A stretch of 64,000 nucleotides of DNA, taken from positions 62,001 to 126,000 of the forward strand of contig JAPYMA010000251.1 in assembly GCA_035041965.1 (NCBI GenBank). The letters run 5' to 3'. Both the position numbers and the translations under genes were made by a program. A model generated the notes under the pieces. The model had not been told where the DNA came from, ran no database searches, and was given only the letters and a program-made list of their open reading frames with translations. This stretch comes from Anisakis pegreffii. Its lineage: Eukaryota; Nematoda; Chromadorea; Rhabditida; Anisakidae. Positions 49,430 through 62,800 of the stretch are shown piece by piece (the stretch's first letter is position 1; each line of letters begins with the position of its first letter).

Positions 49430-50420
49430 GTTTTTTAGACCGATATAATGTTTTTTTCCACAAATATTTCACAGATGGATAGAAGACTGGCAGATGGATC
49501 TATCAGTCGACAAATGCTCCGTTCTATACATTGGAAACCATAATGAAAAAGTTTCGTATAACAGAGGGAATCATGTTTTGAAAACTACTGATAGCATTTG
49601 CGGTCTTGGAGTGCACAAGTCTGAAGATTTATCATTTACAAAACACACACACATCACATTGCAGCACTTACACATGCACGAAGCAACCTCATTCTCCGCA
49701 CATTTAGCACAAACAATCCACACACACACTATTCAAAGCATTCATCACCTACGTCCGTCCCATCCTCGACTACTGTTCCATCATATATTCCCCAATTGAT
49801 GTAAATAATGTAAATATTCTTGAAAATGTCCAGAGATCTTACTCGGAAAATGTTTATAATCGTTGTTGTATTACACCATGCAGTTATATGGACCGTATTA
49901 AAAAATTTAATATTATTACATTAGAACTGAGACGACTCCAATTTGATTTGATATTTGTTTATAAAATAATTCATTCTATGATCGATATGAAATGGAATCA
50001 CTCTTTGAATACACGCACAGTCCACAAGAGGACACGCACATCGTTTAAAAGTTTCGTATTTAGTACCAACAAAGTATCTCAATTCTTTGCACATCACATC
50101 ATAAGCACATGGAATGTACTGCCTCAAGAAGCAGTAGAGGCCAGCACGCTAACACCATTCAAATCACAACTCACGGCACTATCTTATAATTTGAAAAAAA
50201 AGTTCTCTGATTCGCAGCTGAAGTTCTTCATCTCATTCACACAGTTTCTATACCTGAACTTTCTTGTCACATATGTCCCATAACTGTATTATTATTATTT
50301 TTGTTATCAATATTTTTAAAGTTTTATTATTATTAATTTGTTATTATTTTTTACCTACTCAACCTACCCGCATGATGTTAATGCGCTCCGCCTGTCGTGC
50401 TGTATTATTGCTTGTACATA
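49430..50420 (+). pseudogene. CR1/Jockey-type LINE 3' fragment
   Basis: 5'-truncated non-LTR element. It keeps the end of the RT thumb (WQMDLSVDKCSVLYIGNHN, then DSICGLGVHKSEDLSFTKH) and the C-terminal region with LRRLQFDLIFVYKIIH and WNVLPQEAVEASTLTPFKSQL (to the stop at 50283). A frame shift lies between about 49,640 and 49,890. An AT-rich 3' UTR with TTATTATTATT follows. The fragment ends just upstream of the globin gene. Confidence 0.8.
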
Positions 50421-50563
50421 TTTCTCACTCAGCGATATTTATTCATGAAATAATCGCTCCAGAACGCGATTTAAAAAATTGCCATATGATTATTTTGGCG
50501 TTGACAATATCGATAAATTCGTCTAATTTAGAAACAACTCTAAACACTCAGGAGAACAAGTCA

Positions 50564-53500
50564 ATGGGCTGTGAGAGCAGTTGTTTGACTGAATATAACA
50601 AAAGGACTTCAACATGTGCACCAGTGAGATCGAACAATGCGTAAGTTTTGGAGAATAATCATCTGAAATTGTTTCACTTTATTCTTCGCCACTGAATGAA
50701 GTGCTAATTCACTAATTTTATTGCGATGGTCTGCGATGCGTACAAATAAAGCGTCTTATCAGAAAGTAACCGGAATGTTTAACTTTTTTTAAGAAGTAAA
50801 CAATCAATGTCAACGTTTCTTCCGTTCCATCTAGATTAAAGCATCTGTGATACTGTACACATAGGCCGATGAAGTTTCTTTTTCAAGTGTAATGGTAGGA
50901 CCACGTTGAGACCGATCTTCTCATTAAATGCTTAAAAATCGTCTTCATTTGAGTGTTACATTGAGTCGGAAGAATAGAGAAAAGTCATGCGGAACCATAT
51001 CTCGAGACGAGAATAGTTATGGCATCACGATGATTCAGTGTTTGAAAAAGACTCGCGGAAAAATGAACCTGTTCACTGTGGTCTAAGCATGATGCGAAAT
51101 GTATGAATGTCTCTCCTTGCAATCAGTTTGAAAGGTTTCCTACGGATGTCCTTAGCTTACGGCTCCCTTGAAGTATCTTCGTGAATGTTTTATTGAATCT
51201 CACATAACTGCAGCATGCCAAGAAGCAGTGGCAAACTTATTATGGAAAATGATCGAAAACTCAACCCAAACGATATTTTTTTCTCAACGTCGAAGTGAGT
51301 TCTGAATTATTATCGTCGCTTATTAGAGTCAAAATTTGATGGGAATTCTCAACTGTCATATGAAATGACCATTTATATGCAATTCCACTGGAAGAATAAC
51401 TTGAAAAAACCTCTAATTTCCATTAAACATTATCATTTGAGTGGCAAATCATCACAGAAGTTTAAATCAATTTTTCGAATCTTCCTCGCAGTGATGCCTT
51501 GAAGGCTTCACATACAGTTTCTCGCTGGTATTTCAAGTCCGTTGCTTATGCTGCGGAATTTGAAGTGCCTGTTTATTTCTTTGATCATATTCGACGACTA
51601 ACCCATCTTAGTTGCAAAACGATAAGACCCTCACTATAAACTGTTTATGGTTTTTCAGACTTGATTTAACAGAACACCAAATCAATTCGATGAAGAGGCA
51701 CTGGACAGATACGTTGATGGCACAAAGAAGTGATATTTTCCACAGAGTCTGCCTATTTAAGCATATCTATTATTATATTTATTGATGCAATTTCTGCATC
51801 GGTAATTCAGAACTTCGAATTGCATCGGTGCTGTTCAGAATGATAGTTTGATTTGGAAGCAACCTGGAAGTGTAACATGTCACGGCGGTAATACTGCTGT
51901 AGAATGAGAATGTTTCATTTTGAGCAAAACCTATATATTTGAGCATTGAAAGTTTTTGTAAGCCATATGATGGTAAATAGCTGCAATTTGTTCAGACTTT
52001 TGTTTGGAATATGTATTCGCAGGAGTAATGGCATTGACAACATTTACTGTTTAGCTATCAGAACAAATCTGTTGTAGAGACATTCTCGAGGTTTATTCGA
52101 GAACAAGAGATTTATCCATTTGCCTCTTACGGGATCCAACTATTCAACGAGTATCGATCAGTTTCAGGCGATGCTGAATACGATTGAAAGTAGTCCAAAA
52201 TTGAATGAAATAATTGCATGTCAGCGATATTGTTATCGCGATTTAACGAAATGGCCTCGACTCAATGCACTCTCGTGAGTACTGTACTATTCAGGATTCA
52301 TGCATCTTAAAATGCATAATAATCGAAACACGAATTTTGAAAGCCAACACGCACCGTACACTAATTTGAGTAGTTTGATATGGTATACTGTAGTATACAT
52401 TGTCATTTCAAAAATGTGTTCGACCTTATGATAAAGCAATGAGCACGAAAACTGGCATTGACTGACATTCGGTTCGAATAGCTAATTGCTTACTAACGAA
52501 CACGTTTCATTTCATTTCTGTATCTATTTGAGTAAGGTTACAACACAAACCCCTCAAAGATCATTCGTTTGTGAAGCTGTGGTGGTCGTGAAGTGATACT
52601 CATAAGAAAAATGTCGTACTGAAGATTTGTTATGATTAAACTGTGACATTGCAGGCAGGCGCAACGAGAATTCTTCCAGAGAATGATCATTGATCTTAAT
52701 TTGGATGAAGGTGAAGTGACGAAAGAATCAACCAAACTCGGAAGGTCGCATGCGGCCATGGCTCAGTACGGCCTAAAACCTCAGTTCTTAGACATCTGGA
52801 CTCAACAATATTTGGTTAATACTTCTTTTAATTAATCAGCCATGAAGAAATCAATGTAAGTGTGTAATTTTGCTAGCGTGTATCAACAAAGGAAAAATCA
52901 ACTAAAAAAATGTGATATCTCAAATCAGAACGGTTTTATTTTCAAACTTTCGATCATCAAACGCTTTTTTCATATCATAGGAAACGATCAGATAAAAATA
53001 CCTGATAATACCAAATCATGTATCAATCACGTCACTTCACCTACCGTTGCTTCACCGTAATATACATAGAAGAAAAACGTATGACTGACAATATACAAAC
53101 ATGTTTCAAATGCAAACGAACTTGTTAGTTGAGAGTAGTGTTCGTCGGGGAGCAATTTTTTGCACGGGGGGTCCCCGCGGGGAGTAAATTGGACGGGGGG
53201 GTCCCCGCGAAAAAGTCGGGGAGCAAATTGCGCGGGGGAGGTCCCCGCGGGGAGTAAATTGGACGGGGGGGTCCCCGCGAAAAAGTCGGGGAGCAAATTG
53301 CGCGGGGGGGACCCCGTCGGGGAATGACCGCTCCCCGTGTTCCCCGACGGGGAGGACGGGGAACATTTCAGCTCAATTTTTTAAACAAAATTTCAATTTT
53401 TTAAAGATTTTTCTTCTTTTTTAAAGTAGTTTTCTTTCAAGTGCACCTTATACTCACATTTCAAAACAAAAAACAAGACAATATTGAAAGTGTTGCGGCT

Positions 53501-54350
53501 GTCTTTCACCATTTTCAGTTAAATGTTCGCGATATTCGGGAAGGTTCGCACTCCCCGTCCTCCCCGTCGGGGAGGACGGGAGCTCGTCCTCCCCGTCGGG
53601 GAGCGAAATTGGACGGGGAGCTCCCCGCGAAAAAGTCGGGGAGCAAATTACGCGAGGGGGTCCCCGCGGGGAGTAAATTGGACGGGGGGGGTCCCCGCAA
53701 AAAAGTCGGGAGCAAATTGCGCGGGGGGGCGCTCCCCTCGTTCCCCGCCGGGGTCCCCGACGGGGACCCCGTTCCCCGACGAACACTAGTTGAGAGTATA
53801 TCGGATATATTCAATTTAAATGAGCTCAATTTAAATGTGATCCCATCTATGAAATGCACACGGCTGCACTCGTTCTCCTTCCATTTCCCATCGGCGTTCG
53901 CCACAACTGACTTTTCGAAAGTTCTATTCCGCATATCAGATACGACAACATCACTTTTACTATGATTTTCCTTGCTGACGCAACTTTCTGAGTTTGAGGT
54001 CTGCCCTCAAAGCTATCATGGGCTTATGGCCTCCGAATGGCTTGGCTATAAACGGATGCACTTGACAGTCTTACAGTTAGCAAAAAGTTATCAACTTTCT
54101 TTGTTTTCATAACGCGATAGATCATGTTCAGTTATAGTATTGATAATATTGGAGGTGTAGTTTATACGTATGAAATTATGGTACATTTTAGAAGGTATTG
54201 GGGAAATTAAAAATGAATGATGAGGACGAGAAAAATGAATATATCCAATCGTGGTCAACATTATTGGCGTTTGTGGTTGAATGGATGAATTACGGATACA
54301 GTCGAGAGATGGAGAAAATTCGACGAGAAAATGTTGCTGTGAAGCAGTAA
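50564..54350 (+). CDS. Globin-family protein, probably N-myristoylated
   Basis: Nematode-type globin. Well-supported, phase-consistent exons are 52078-52274, 52655-52814 and 54192-54350. They encode an E-F region with the proximal histidine in [15 protein letters not shown], then [10 protein letters not shown], and a last helix [16 protein letters not shown]. Upstream, 51659-51746 gives an A/B helix ([13 protein letters not shown]). The first exon, 50564-50640, starts [10 protein letters not shown], a Gly-2/Ser-6 myristoylation consensus with adjacent Cys for palmitoylation. It ends in phase 2, which matches an exon starting at 51492 ([15 protein letters not shown]). The junctions between 51492 and 52078, including the B-C-CD region, are not settled, and a small exon may be missing. 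The 52815-54191 intron holds a G-rich transposon. Confidence 0.7.
53136..53788. mobile_element. G-rich hAT-like element in globin intron
   Basis: A 653-base element with perfect 16-base inverted ends TAGTGTTCGTCGGGGA/TCCCCGACGAACACTA and an exact 8-base duplication gttgagag (53128-53135 and 53789-53796). The inside has units of about 70 bases built from GGTCCCCGCGGGGAG, TAAATTGGACGGGG and AAAAAGTCGGGGAGCAAATT, twice on the left and about twice on the right, around an AT-rich centre (53370-53530). It has many G-runs of four or more and strong self-complementarity, and no transposase. Open frames through it are products of the repeats. Confidence 0.85.
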
Positions 54351-56842
54351 ATGTAAATATTGTTTGACCGTCCGTTTAATGTTTGCTCGTTGATGATTTT
54401 CCACGTGTATCCTCAAAATCACTGTTTTTACTTGATTGTTTTCAGCATATTTTATTTTTTGTTCGTATTTTCAGCATTTGTTCGTATTTCGGTAGGACAT
54501 CCTTTAACGTTTCATCAATGTCTTCAACTTTCATCAATTGTAACTTCAATTTCATCAATGACAACTTCAACTTTCAACTTTCAATCACATATCTAACTCC
54601 AAATCACCATTCAAACCTCTTCACTGGACCAAAGATTAGTATGCAAAATGCGTATTGTTTATACGGTTGTTCAGTCTTGAGAGTTGATTTGACAGTGTGA
54701 ATCGTAATGCTTCATCTATACTCTTACCGCCTGTCACCTCATGAGACATTAAAAAAAAGTTCAACAAAATTGTGACTGATTAAAAAACAACTCAAATTAC
54801 TAGCAAAAGATGCGGTTTCCTTGACGACATTCACACTTGATTGCAAGATGAATTAAACATTTGTGCGGCTTGCACGTTCACATTGTAATTGGCAAAAAGA
54901 ATTATTTTATACGAACGAAGCGTGCATCCTTTATGAATTGTTTTCTTAATACTTGCTCAGAATCGACCCGAAAATATATTCGGATCGTTTGTTTTCTTTC
55001 TCGAGCAATTCAATTACTCAGTATGGTATTTCTGCTAAAAACACGACAGCAATATACAAGACAGTGATTTGAAGAGATGCTGTGTGACAACAAACGATAC
55101 ACGTTAATTTATCACATCCAAACGACTTTAAAAACGTATAACATTATAATTAACAAATATATCGAACGAAGGTAGATAGATGGACATCAATTGTGCAATG
55201 CGTTCGTTATTTCTCCGCATTCAACCAATCGTTCATGCACACATGTCTGTCATCCAACTGTCATCAAATGCTCTCTTGATGGGACAAGAAGCTTCGTATG
55301 AAAGCTGCTGACAGTCTCATAAACAGCGCATCAGTGCGCTCTCCACTGAATCACGGCTATTGAATATCACCAATGAGTGTTTAGGAATAACCTGAGAATT
55401 ACGCAAAATCTGTGAGAGAGATAACTTAAAATGCCTACACTTCAAGCCACCTTATTGATTATGACAATGCACAATTCGCAAAAACAATGTGCAACAATCA
55501 GACTCAATTTTTCAGCAATTCGCTGAATATTCATCAATTTTTTCAAATAAAATTGATGTTGAAACTAACTCAACATTCAAAAGTGAATAAAATCGAATAA
55601 ATAAAACAATATTGTGAAAGAAAAAACATTTGATCGAAAAGAAAACAAAGAGTACTGCTCAAAAAACGAGATGATTGCAGTGAAATGAGTTTTTCATAAA
55701 AAATGAATGAAAACATTCGACGGGGAAAGATTTTAAAACATTTGAAAAAGACACACTGTTGCATTTGGTGCACATTTTCGGTTGAGAAATTGGCAGACCG
55801 ATCGGGATTAAGGTGCTCAACGCTAAACGATTTACCTAACAAAACGGTAACCAAACAGATAAAACCATTCAATTAACAGATAAATTCAGTCATCAATAGT
55901 CACCATCAAAGAATATCGCGATAGTTGATGTCAAACGTTTATTAAGCACCTCGCCGACTAAATCGAACTGGAGTTAACATTTCGGTTTATTGGCAAAGTT
56001 GCAACATCAATCAGAAATTATCGTCTTATGCAAATGATACATTCAGTGACATCAACAATACTTATGTGGCCATTTCGAGTGTCCAATTCAACCGCTTAGT
56101 AAAAGTAAGGTGGCAATCGAAAAATAATCACCGAATCTCAGTCATTTCCCAACCATTGGCTAGAGGGAAGCGTGTATTAATCTTCACAAAAACAGAACCA
56201 ATGTGGCTTTAACATGTTCTTATACACATGATTAAATAAACATGTAATATTTATATACATTAACAAACATTTAACACCTAAAAGATTGAGCGAATTTGTT
56301 ACAGCACAATAGCACAACAATACATTCATTATCTCATCAAACTCCACTCACATTACATTTCGGTGAGGATTTATATTTTGCAGTGAAAAACAACCGAAAC
56401 TGATCCGTATTAATGAAACAGATAAACAGGCATTTATTTCATTCGGGTTAAACTGAATGGGTTTTGAACGAACTCAGTGCCATTTATTGAACCTATTTGG
56501 AATAGAACGCAAAAAGCAAAAAATTGCTCGAATGTGAGAGCATGAGCGTTCCGCATAAGATGCTGCTTGAGTGACGCGAAAAGAGAATGAGAAGATGAAA
56601 TTTGACAATTATTCGATTCAAACGGGTAATACGATCTGAACACAGCGGTAATAATAACAATAATAATGGTAATAATCATCAGTTATTTGATCAGTTCCCA
56701 CTGCCCATTCACTTGAATGTTTGTATGTTGATTGTGTTTGTGTGTCATCAGCTGACTTGTTTCGCTGGTGCAATTCGTTTACGAGGCAGGCAGCGAGCCG
56801 AATTGGACAATTTTATAACAGAGCGCAACCATATGCCCCACA
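54351..56842. other. Spacer between globin and mig-15-like gene
   Basis: No supported gene. 54360-54600 is rich in CATCAATGTC/TTCAACTTTCA near-repeats with ATT-rich flanks. The two genes converge here, so both 3' UTRs lie in this interval; AATAAA words at about 55586 and 55600 are too far from either stop to assign. Confidence 0.5.
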
Positions 56843-59800
56843 CTACCAATTCGACAATCCCGGCTTATTCAAAGTCATAAAGTAGATTTGACACGAGCCG
56901 CCTCCTTTCGCACTCGAGAAGAACACCTTAAAACGAATCACCTTCAACACTTCTTCGTTCGATCAATTGAAATGCTTCAATTTCAGTTTCACTATGCGTT
57001 CAAAGTGAATATAAATGAATGCGTATGTTCATTACAGTTCAAATTACGTTTGATTGATTCTTTGCTCTCAAAATCAAAAATATGATGAGTAAGGAACTGA
57101 AAACATATTGGATACTATGCAATTATATCAGCAGAATATACCTTGTCATTACGTTCGCAAAGAAATTTCAATTTCTGCGCTTTCTTGTGCATGAACACTC
57201 CATCCAAATGACCAGTTTCAACGGATCGTATTTCAATAGCTTTATTACCCCAACCCATTATTTGACCCGTCGAAATGTAAGCTGAAAGTTTAAAAGTTGA
57301 TTGAAGCCAAAAAGAATGCCATTTCTTATCGGTTCAGCTGATTTAAAGATGTATTACTGACGAAAAACGTGAGCGATAACAACGACAGTGACGAGGAAAA
57401 TGGATGAACTTTAGAAACGTACCAACAGAAGACGGAGTCTCTCCCCACTGCAAGAACACATTTTTGGTAGCTTTTCCGTAGGTAGTCACATAGACTCCCT
57501 CATTATTATAGCATAGCAATAACTGCATTCCATTCGTGTTCGGCAAAATGACGATACAATGCGGCGAAACGGCTGTTTCAGTCTGTAATCGCATCACAAC
57601 TACTTCCATTATGAGAATGATCATCGCAAATTTGATAATTTTCATTCGATATACCAGAGAATGCTTCATTTTTTATTGTTCACAAACAAATATCAATGAC
57701 GCACTAATGGAGTCAACAGCAACGATAATATATACACTCACATTTGGCGGTGTATAAATATCATCTATGGAACCGGAATCAAGATCGATTGCATGAAATC
57801 CCTCTCGAGATCCATAAAGCACTTTCAGTCGTGCATTCTCCTCCACTGTTAAATCGACTATCAGTGGCAAATGTGCAAGCTGACTGAATGCCTATAAGCA
57901 TGCTTTGAAGATTTCATGTTGCTGTTGGTGTACTGAATCACTTTGAATTCTCTTTTGGTGCACTCAGTAACGTATCCTAGGAACGAATCAGTTCAACGTA
58001 CACCTATACGAATAATCATGATCAACGATCAAGTATTTCTTAGAACGAAGACTTGTTCACTTGAAGTAATAAATTGTATCTATAACCTTATAACGAGTAA
58101 GTTGATTAAATCTTTAGATGATTAACGGCAAAGATAATAAAAACGGTACAATGAATGTCTCGACGATTGAATCGGCTGGCGATAATTCACAGCAGCAAAA
58201 TTGGATAATAATTTGAATGAGCACAATTATTGAAAACAGAGTCATTACTCATACACATATATCATAGTAATTTCGTTTGCGACGCAAATGGTCAATTACA
58301 AATTCAATCAGAGATCGCTATTCATCACGTGAATGTTCACACCCACTAGCTAATGTAAATACACACGCAAAGCCGAACACTAGGGATCTAACAAGTGTGT
58401 TGCAAGAGAACAAAGAACATCAACTTAACAACTCATCAAATAAACTAACTTTAAAGGCCATGAATTTATGATATGGTTTTGGTGCCCATGCGTATATTTC
58501 GATGGAACTCTCCAAACCAACAACCAAAAATTTGATGCGTTCATAACGTACTATCTTAAAATGAACCGCTCCTTGAAGATCGCCAACGTTCACCCATCCG
58601 TTCCGTTTCTCCAACTACAAAACACACTGATTCACTATGCATATAAAAATGTCTTCACGTTAACGCCCCATAACATTCTTGAAATTGAAAGTCTCAAGAA
58701 AAAGCCGCAATCAGATAGGCAAAATCGTAGAAGCAAACAAACATTCTGCCACTAACCTCAACACCACTCACACCTTCGGTTCGGAGTATTTTTTGTTTGA
58801 GCCATGAAAGGTAATAGACCCGTATCCTCCGTTTACGGCCACTAATTGTCACTAAGATATTCTGTCCTTCCAGCACACTTATTTGTTCGAAACGTCGACG
58901 CGTTATCAACTGATATACTGAAATATTTGAAGTCTACTGTATTCGACTGATGAAAATGGGCCGAATGTGGACGAGAAAAATGACTGTGGTCAGGTTGGAG
59001 AAATTGGTGTTCTGCTGTATTGATCAGTTGTTTTGACGTATGTTAACAAGTGAATAAGTGAATTGTTAATGGTCTTCAAGGTTTTCTTACAAGGCCAGTA
59101 ATCTTCAACAATTACGCTGGGTATTACGTAATATTCGATGTAATAAAGCAGGTTTGAATGACTCCAAATTCCTTGCTGAAAAATAAGACACTTCTCGAAT
59201 ACAATCCTCGAATGTGACCGATTTCTGTTTTACTAATCAGAAATGACGATTAAACAATTTTCGATGGCTGAAAATGGCGTGCAGTGAAAATTTTACACTG
59301 ATTCGCAAAAGAGTAGTACTCAGTAACCTTTTCCTTGACCACTCCTATCCAACAGCATTAAACCTGAGTCGGTACCAATGAGTAGATTGACACCCCATAG
59401 GGCAGCACATAATATCTGAAAGTAGCATCTTCATACCGCAAAGTAGCAAGTGCTTTGTTTCCCATCTAAGTCATGAACATCCATGAATGAGCGTTGTGAA
59501 TGCAATTACATAAGCGTCGGACGGGAATAACGTTGCCCCCATGATCTCGATTAAAAAATGAAACAGGACATGGTAATCGACGAAGATCACCGTTCGGATG
59601 TGAGCCGATCTGGTTCGGTGGATTCCGAAAGTCGATCGGTGGCCACCGACCCAATTTCAAAACAGATATAAGCGATGACGATAACAATTGAAATTATTAT
59701 CATGCGGACACCAATGATTCATTCCACAGAACAGCTGATTGTGAGTAATGAACAATAAATTATGACTTACATCTCCGCTAAACTTCTTTTTGTATTTACG

Positions 59801-62800
59801 GATTTCTGGAGCATCACCTTCACTGTGTGGTCCGGCAGTTGAGCTCGGTGGATTTGGATTCACGTTTACTTGGACCTGAAATGACTGATTCAGTGTTACA
59901 CACCGAACAGTCGCATTTAACCGTACGTCTTCTCCCAAAAGAAGGGTCATCAACATTGTTGATGCTCTTAAGATTGATCAGTTCAATATTCAGATTGGGT
60001 CAGTCTAGAGTATTGTTCAGACTGATGGCCTTTTAAAACTTCACGAAATTTCATAACGACACCGATGGAATTCAAAATTAAATGCCGAGTATTCAGATTG
60101 ATGGATAAAACAAACTCAATAATCATTCACTTAGTTGACTCTAAACGCAAACTGAATTGAATTCATAGCAAGTACAATTCCCTTCTACAGTTCCAACAAA
60201 TCAGATACCTGGTTGGTATCTTGTGCTCTTCCTGGTCTATTCACAGTTCCACTGCTGCCCATTCCAGCACCAAAGTATCCAACGAACGACTTCTCGCGAT
60301 CACGTGCAGCCAAAGGAATTTGATTTGGTGGCAGATTGTTAGCACCCGATGGATACTGAAATCACAAAAATATCATTTGCAGGAATTATTCAATGGAATT
60401 CATAATCTCAAATGAATATTCCAATATTTCAAAACGACAACTTCGACAATTATCCAAAAAAAAATTCAAAATACTGATCCAGGCAATATAATGGAAACAA
60501 ACTGAAGGGTTTAACAATTTCAGTGCTAAATTAGTCGCTCTTTATGCAATCAACCACCTCGAACAACTGATGCAATTCAAGTTTAGACTTGAAGTTTACA
60601 CTATTGAAACATTTAAAAACCGAACCGAAAACTAATAACGTTTTGACGGAAATAGTGATGTGATACGAGGGTACAAACGATGAGCTATGAAGGTGAAAAA
60701 AAACTGCAACAAAATTATAAACATCCGCAAAATGATTAGTGCTAAAAAACGAAAGAATTGTCACAAAAACAGGAAACATATTCTTAAAGTAACCCTCAGA
60801 AAGAGTGCAGATGTTACGACGCAAACCAACAATTAATTCAAATGTTCGACGAGCCTTACAATTCTAAATTCAATGCTGAGAAATGAACACCAAAAAGCGT
60901 TGTGCACGGAAGGCTTTGTGTGGTTTATGAATTAAGAACAGGCGAAGAGGATGAAACTGAGACATCTGAATACACGACACTCCCGTCGAGTTGATACACT
61001 CATCAATCTGAGTGTGTCGTCTTCTGGAATTGATTCCGGTGACAAAGCGTATAATTCAATCGCGAACCCGTTGTAATACCAATTTTTATCTCAGCAAACA
61101 TTGACATCAAAGTGCTCTGTGGGAAACACTGCCGTGTGCATCTTTTATATTGACTGTACAAAACATTTTCAGGAATACTTTTGCTGCCGAGCGATTATTT
61201 ATGTGCTTGCCGAACAATTATTTATCACAAGCGATAGATACGAGCACATTTCGCTAATTTCAATAAACACTAATGGAATGAAAACTGCAATGAAATACAA
61301 CCAGCCGTATCAATGCAAACGACAGCAAAAAACCTGAAGCGAGAAATTTCAACAAACGAATAGCACATGAAACTGTTGTGGAGTTGAGCGATACTTCGCA
61401 GATGTGAATGGTGTTTGATTGACATAGTTAGTGGTGGTGACATTTTGTGGATAGAAGAATCCATAATAAATATCGATTTGTCAACTTTTGATAGCACATA
61501 AGTAATGTAAACAGGAACGTGCATCAAACGTAAAAACAAACAAGCAGCACACGCACCAGCACATACACCAACAAATTTCATACAGCCGCCAATACCAATG
61601 AAAACTCACATAGAAGCTGCCAAACAACGATGTTATCTGTGAAAAGCAAATCATTAGTTATATATTGCTGACAACACTCAGGTCAGCCAAACAAATTACT
61701 TTTAACAATGCGATTTTTTTCTCTTACAATTAGATTCTCTTTCTGCAATAAACGATAAAGTAGTACCATTGCAATGAAAACAACAAAAAAAACGGTTTTT
61801 TTTCTTCAAACATGCACCATATGGAATACAATCCAGCTAAAAATAAGAGAAAATTGATTTCAGATTCAACTGTTCGTTCAAAATTTTCGCAAGCGGCTGA
61901 CTGGCAGTTAGAGAAAGTGCAGATTACATGAATTAAATAATGAGATTTATGCTGCTTGTGGGGCGACACATAAATTGCAATGGCCTATGTATAATGCTTA
62001 ACTGATTACCTAAATTCGAGAAATATTGACGAAATGAAAACAGATATACTGCAGCAACGCATTACTTGAACAAATAACTTGACAAGATTACATCACAAAA
62101 TTAATGTGGTTTTACGAGAATTCATTATGGAAATGTGTTCCAACAGATAGGATCGATAAGAAGGAAATAAACGTTTATGAAATCAAAAGGGCTAAGGTCA
62201 AAACTCAGTTATGCTCAGATCAACTGAATTGGTCGAAATCACTTAAATTAGCTTACGATCGTTTGCATTCGGCAAGCGCAAGCGCATGAATAAAAAAACC
62301 TGGAGAGCTGGCAAAGGAAAACTGGGCCTACTCAATGAGAAGAGCACAAAATAAATTCATAGGGCATTTAGAATTTTCAAGGAAAGACATGAAAAGTAAT
62401 TAACCTTGATAAGGTACCACATATTTGATGCAACCAACGAAACTTAGAGGAATAATTCTACTAAGAACGAATAGATCAGTTGTTTGGCATTACAAAAACA
62501 TATTTATTTCAGAGTAAGTGATATTAGAAAGCAGCTATTGAACGAAAATAATGAAAGAACTCAGTGGACATCTTCAAAGAAATCAAGACTCACCTCGTCA
62601 ATACTTTGTGATTCGATACTCGCTGAACCGTGATCGTTTGCGAATGAAATCGACGGCGCTTGATTACGATCCACTGATGGTGCCGTTTTGGGTAATAAAT
62701 CTGGCAAAACCGCACAACGTGAGCCGGATGATCGAGAAGCACTCTTACGTGCATCCAAAGGTGAATCCTCCGGTGACGAGTTATTCGAACCTTCACTACT

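Larger units (their letters stand above)
36922..50563. other. Intergenic repeat region
   Basis: No host gene recognised. Recognised contents are entered separately: the 40-bp satellite, hAT-like elements, BEL/Pao remnant, RTE remnant, small palindromic MITE and CR1-like LINE. The parts not covered (36.9-37.7, 38.9-39.4, 40.7-41.8, 44.4-46.5, 46.6-47.1 and 48.4-49.4 kb) are AT-rich with only short ORFs, and I see no supported feature in them apart from the decayed element end at 45244-45292. Confidence 0.6.

Noticed and set aside
53027..53965. Several Gly/Pro/Arg-rich ORFs on both strands
   Set aside because: All are readings of the G-rich transposon repeats at 53136-53788.
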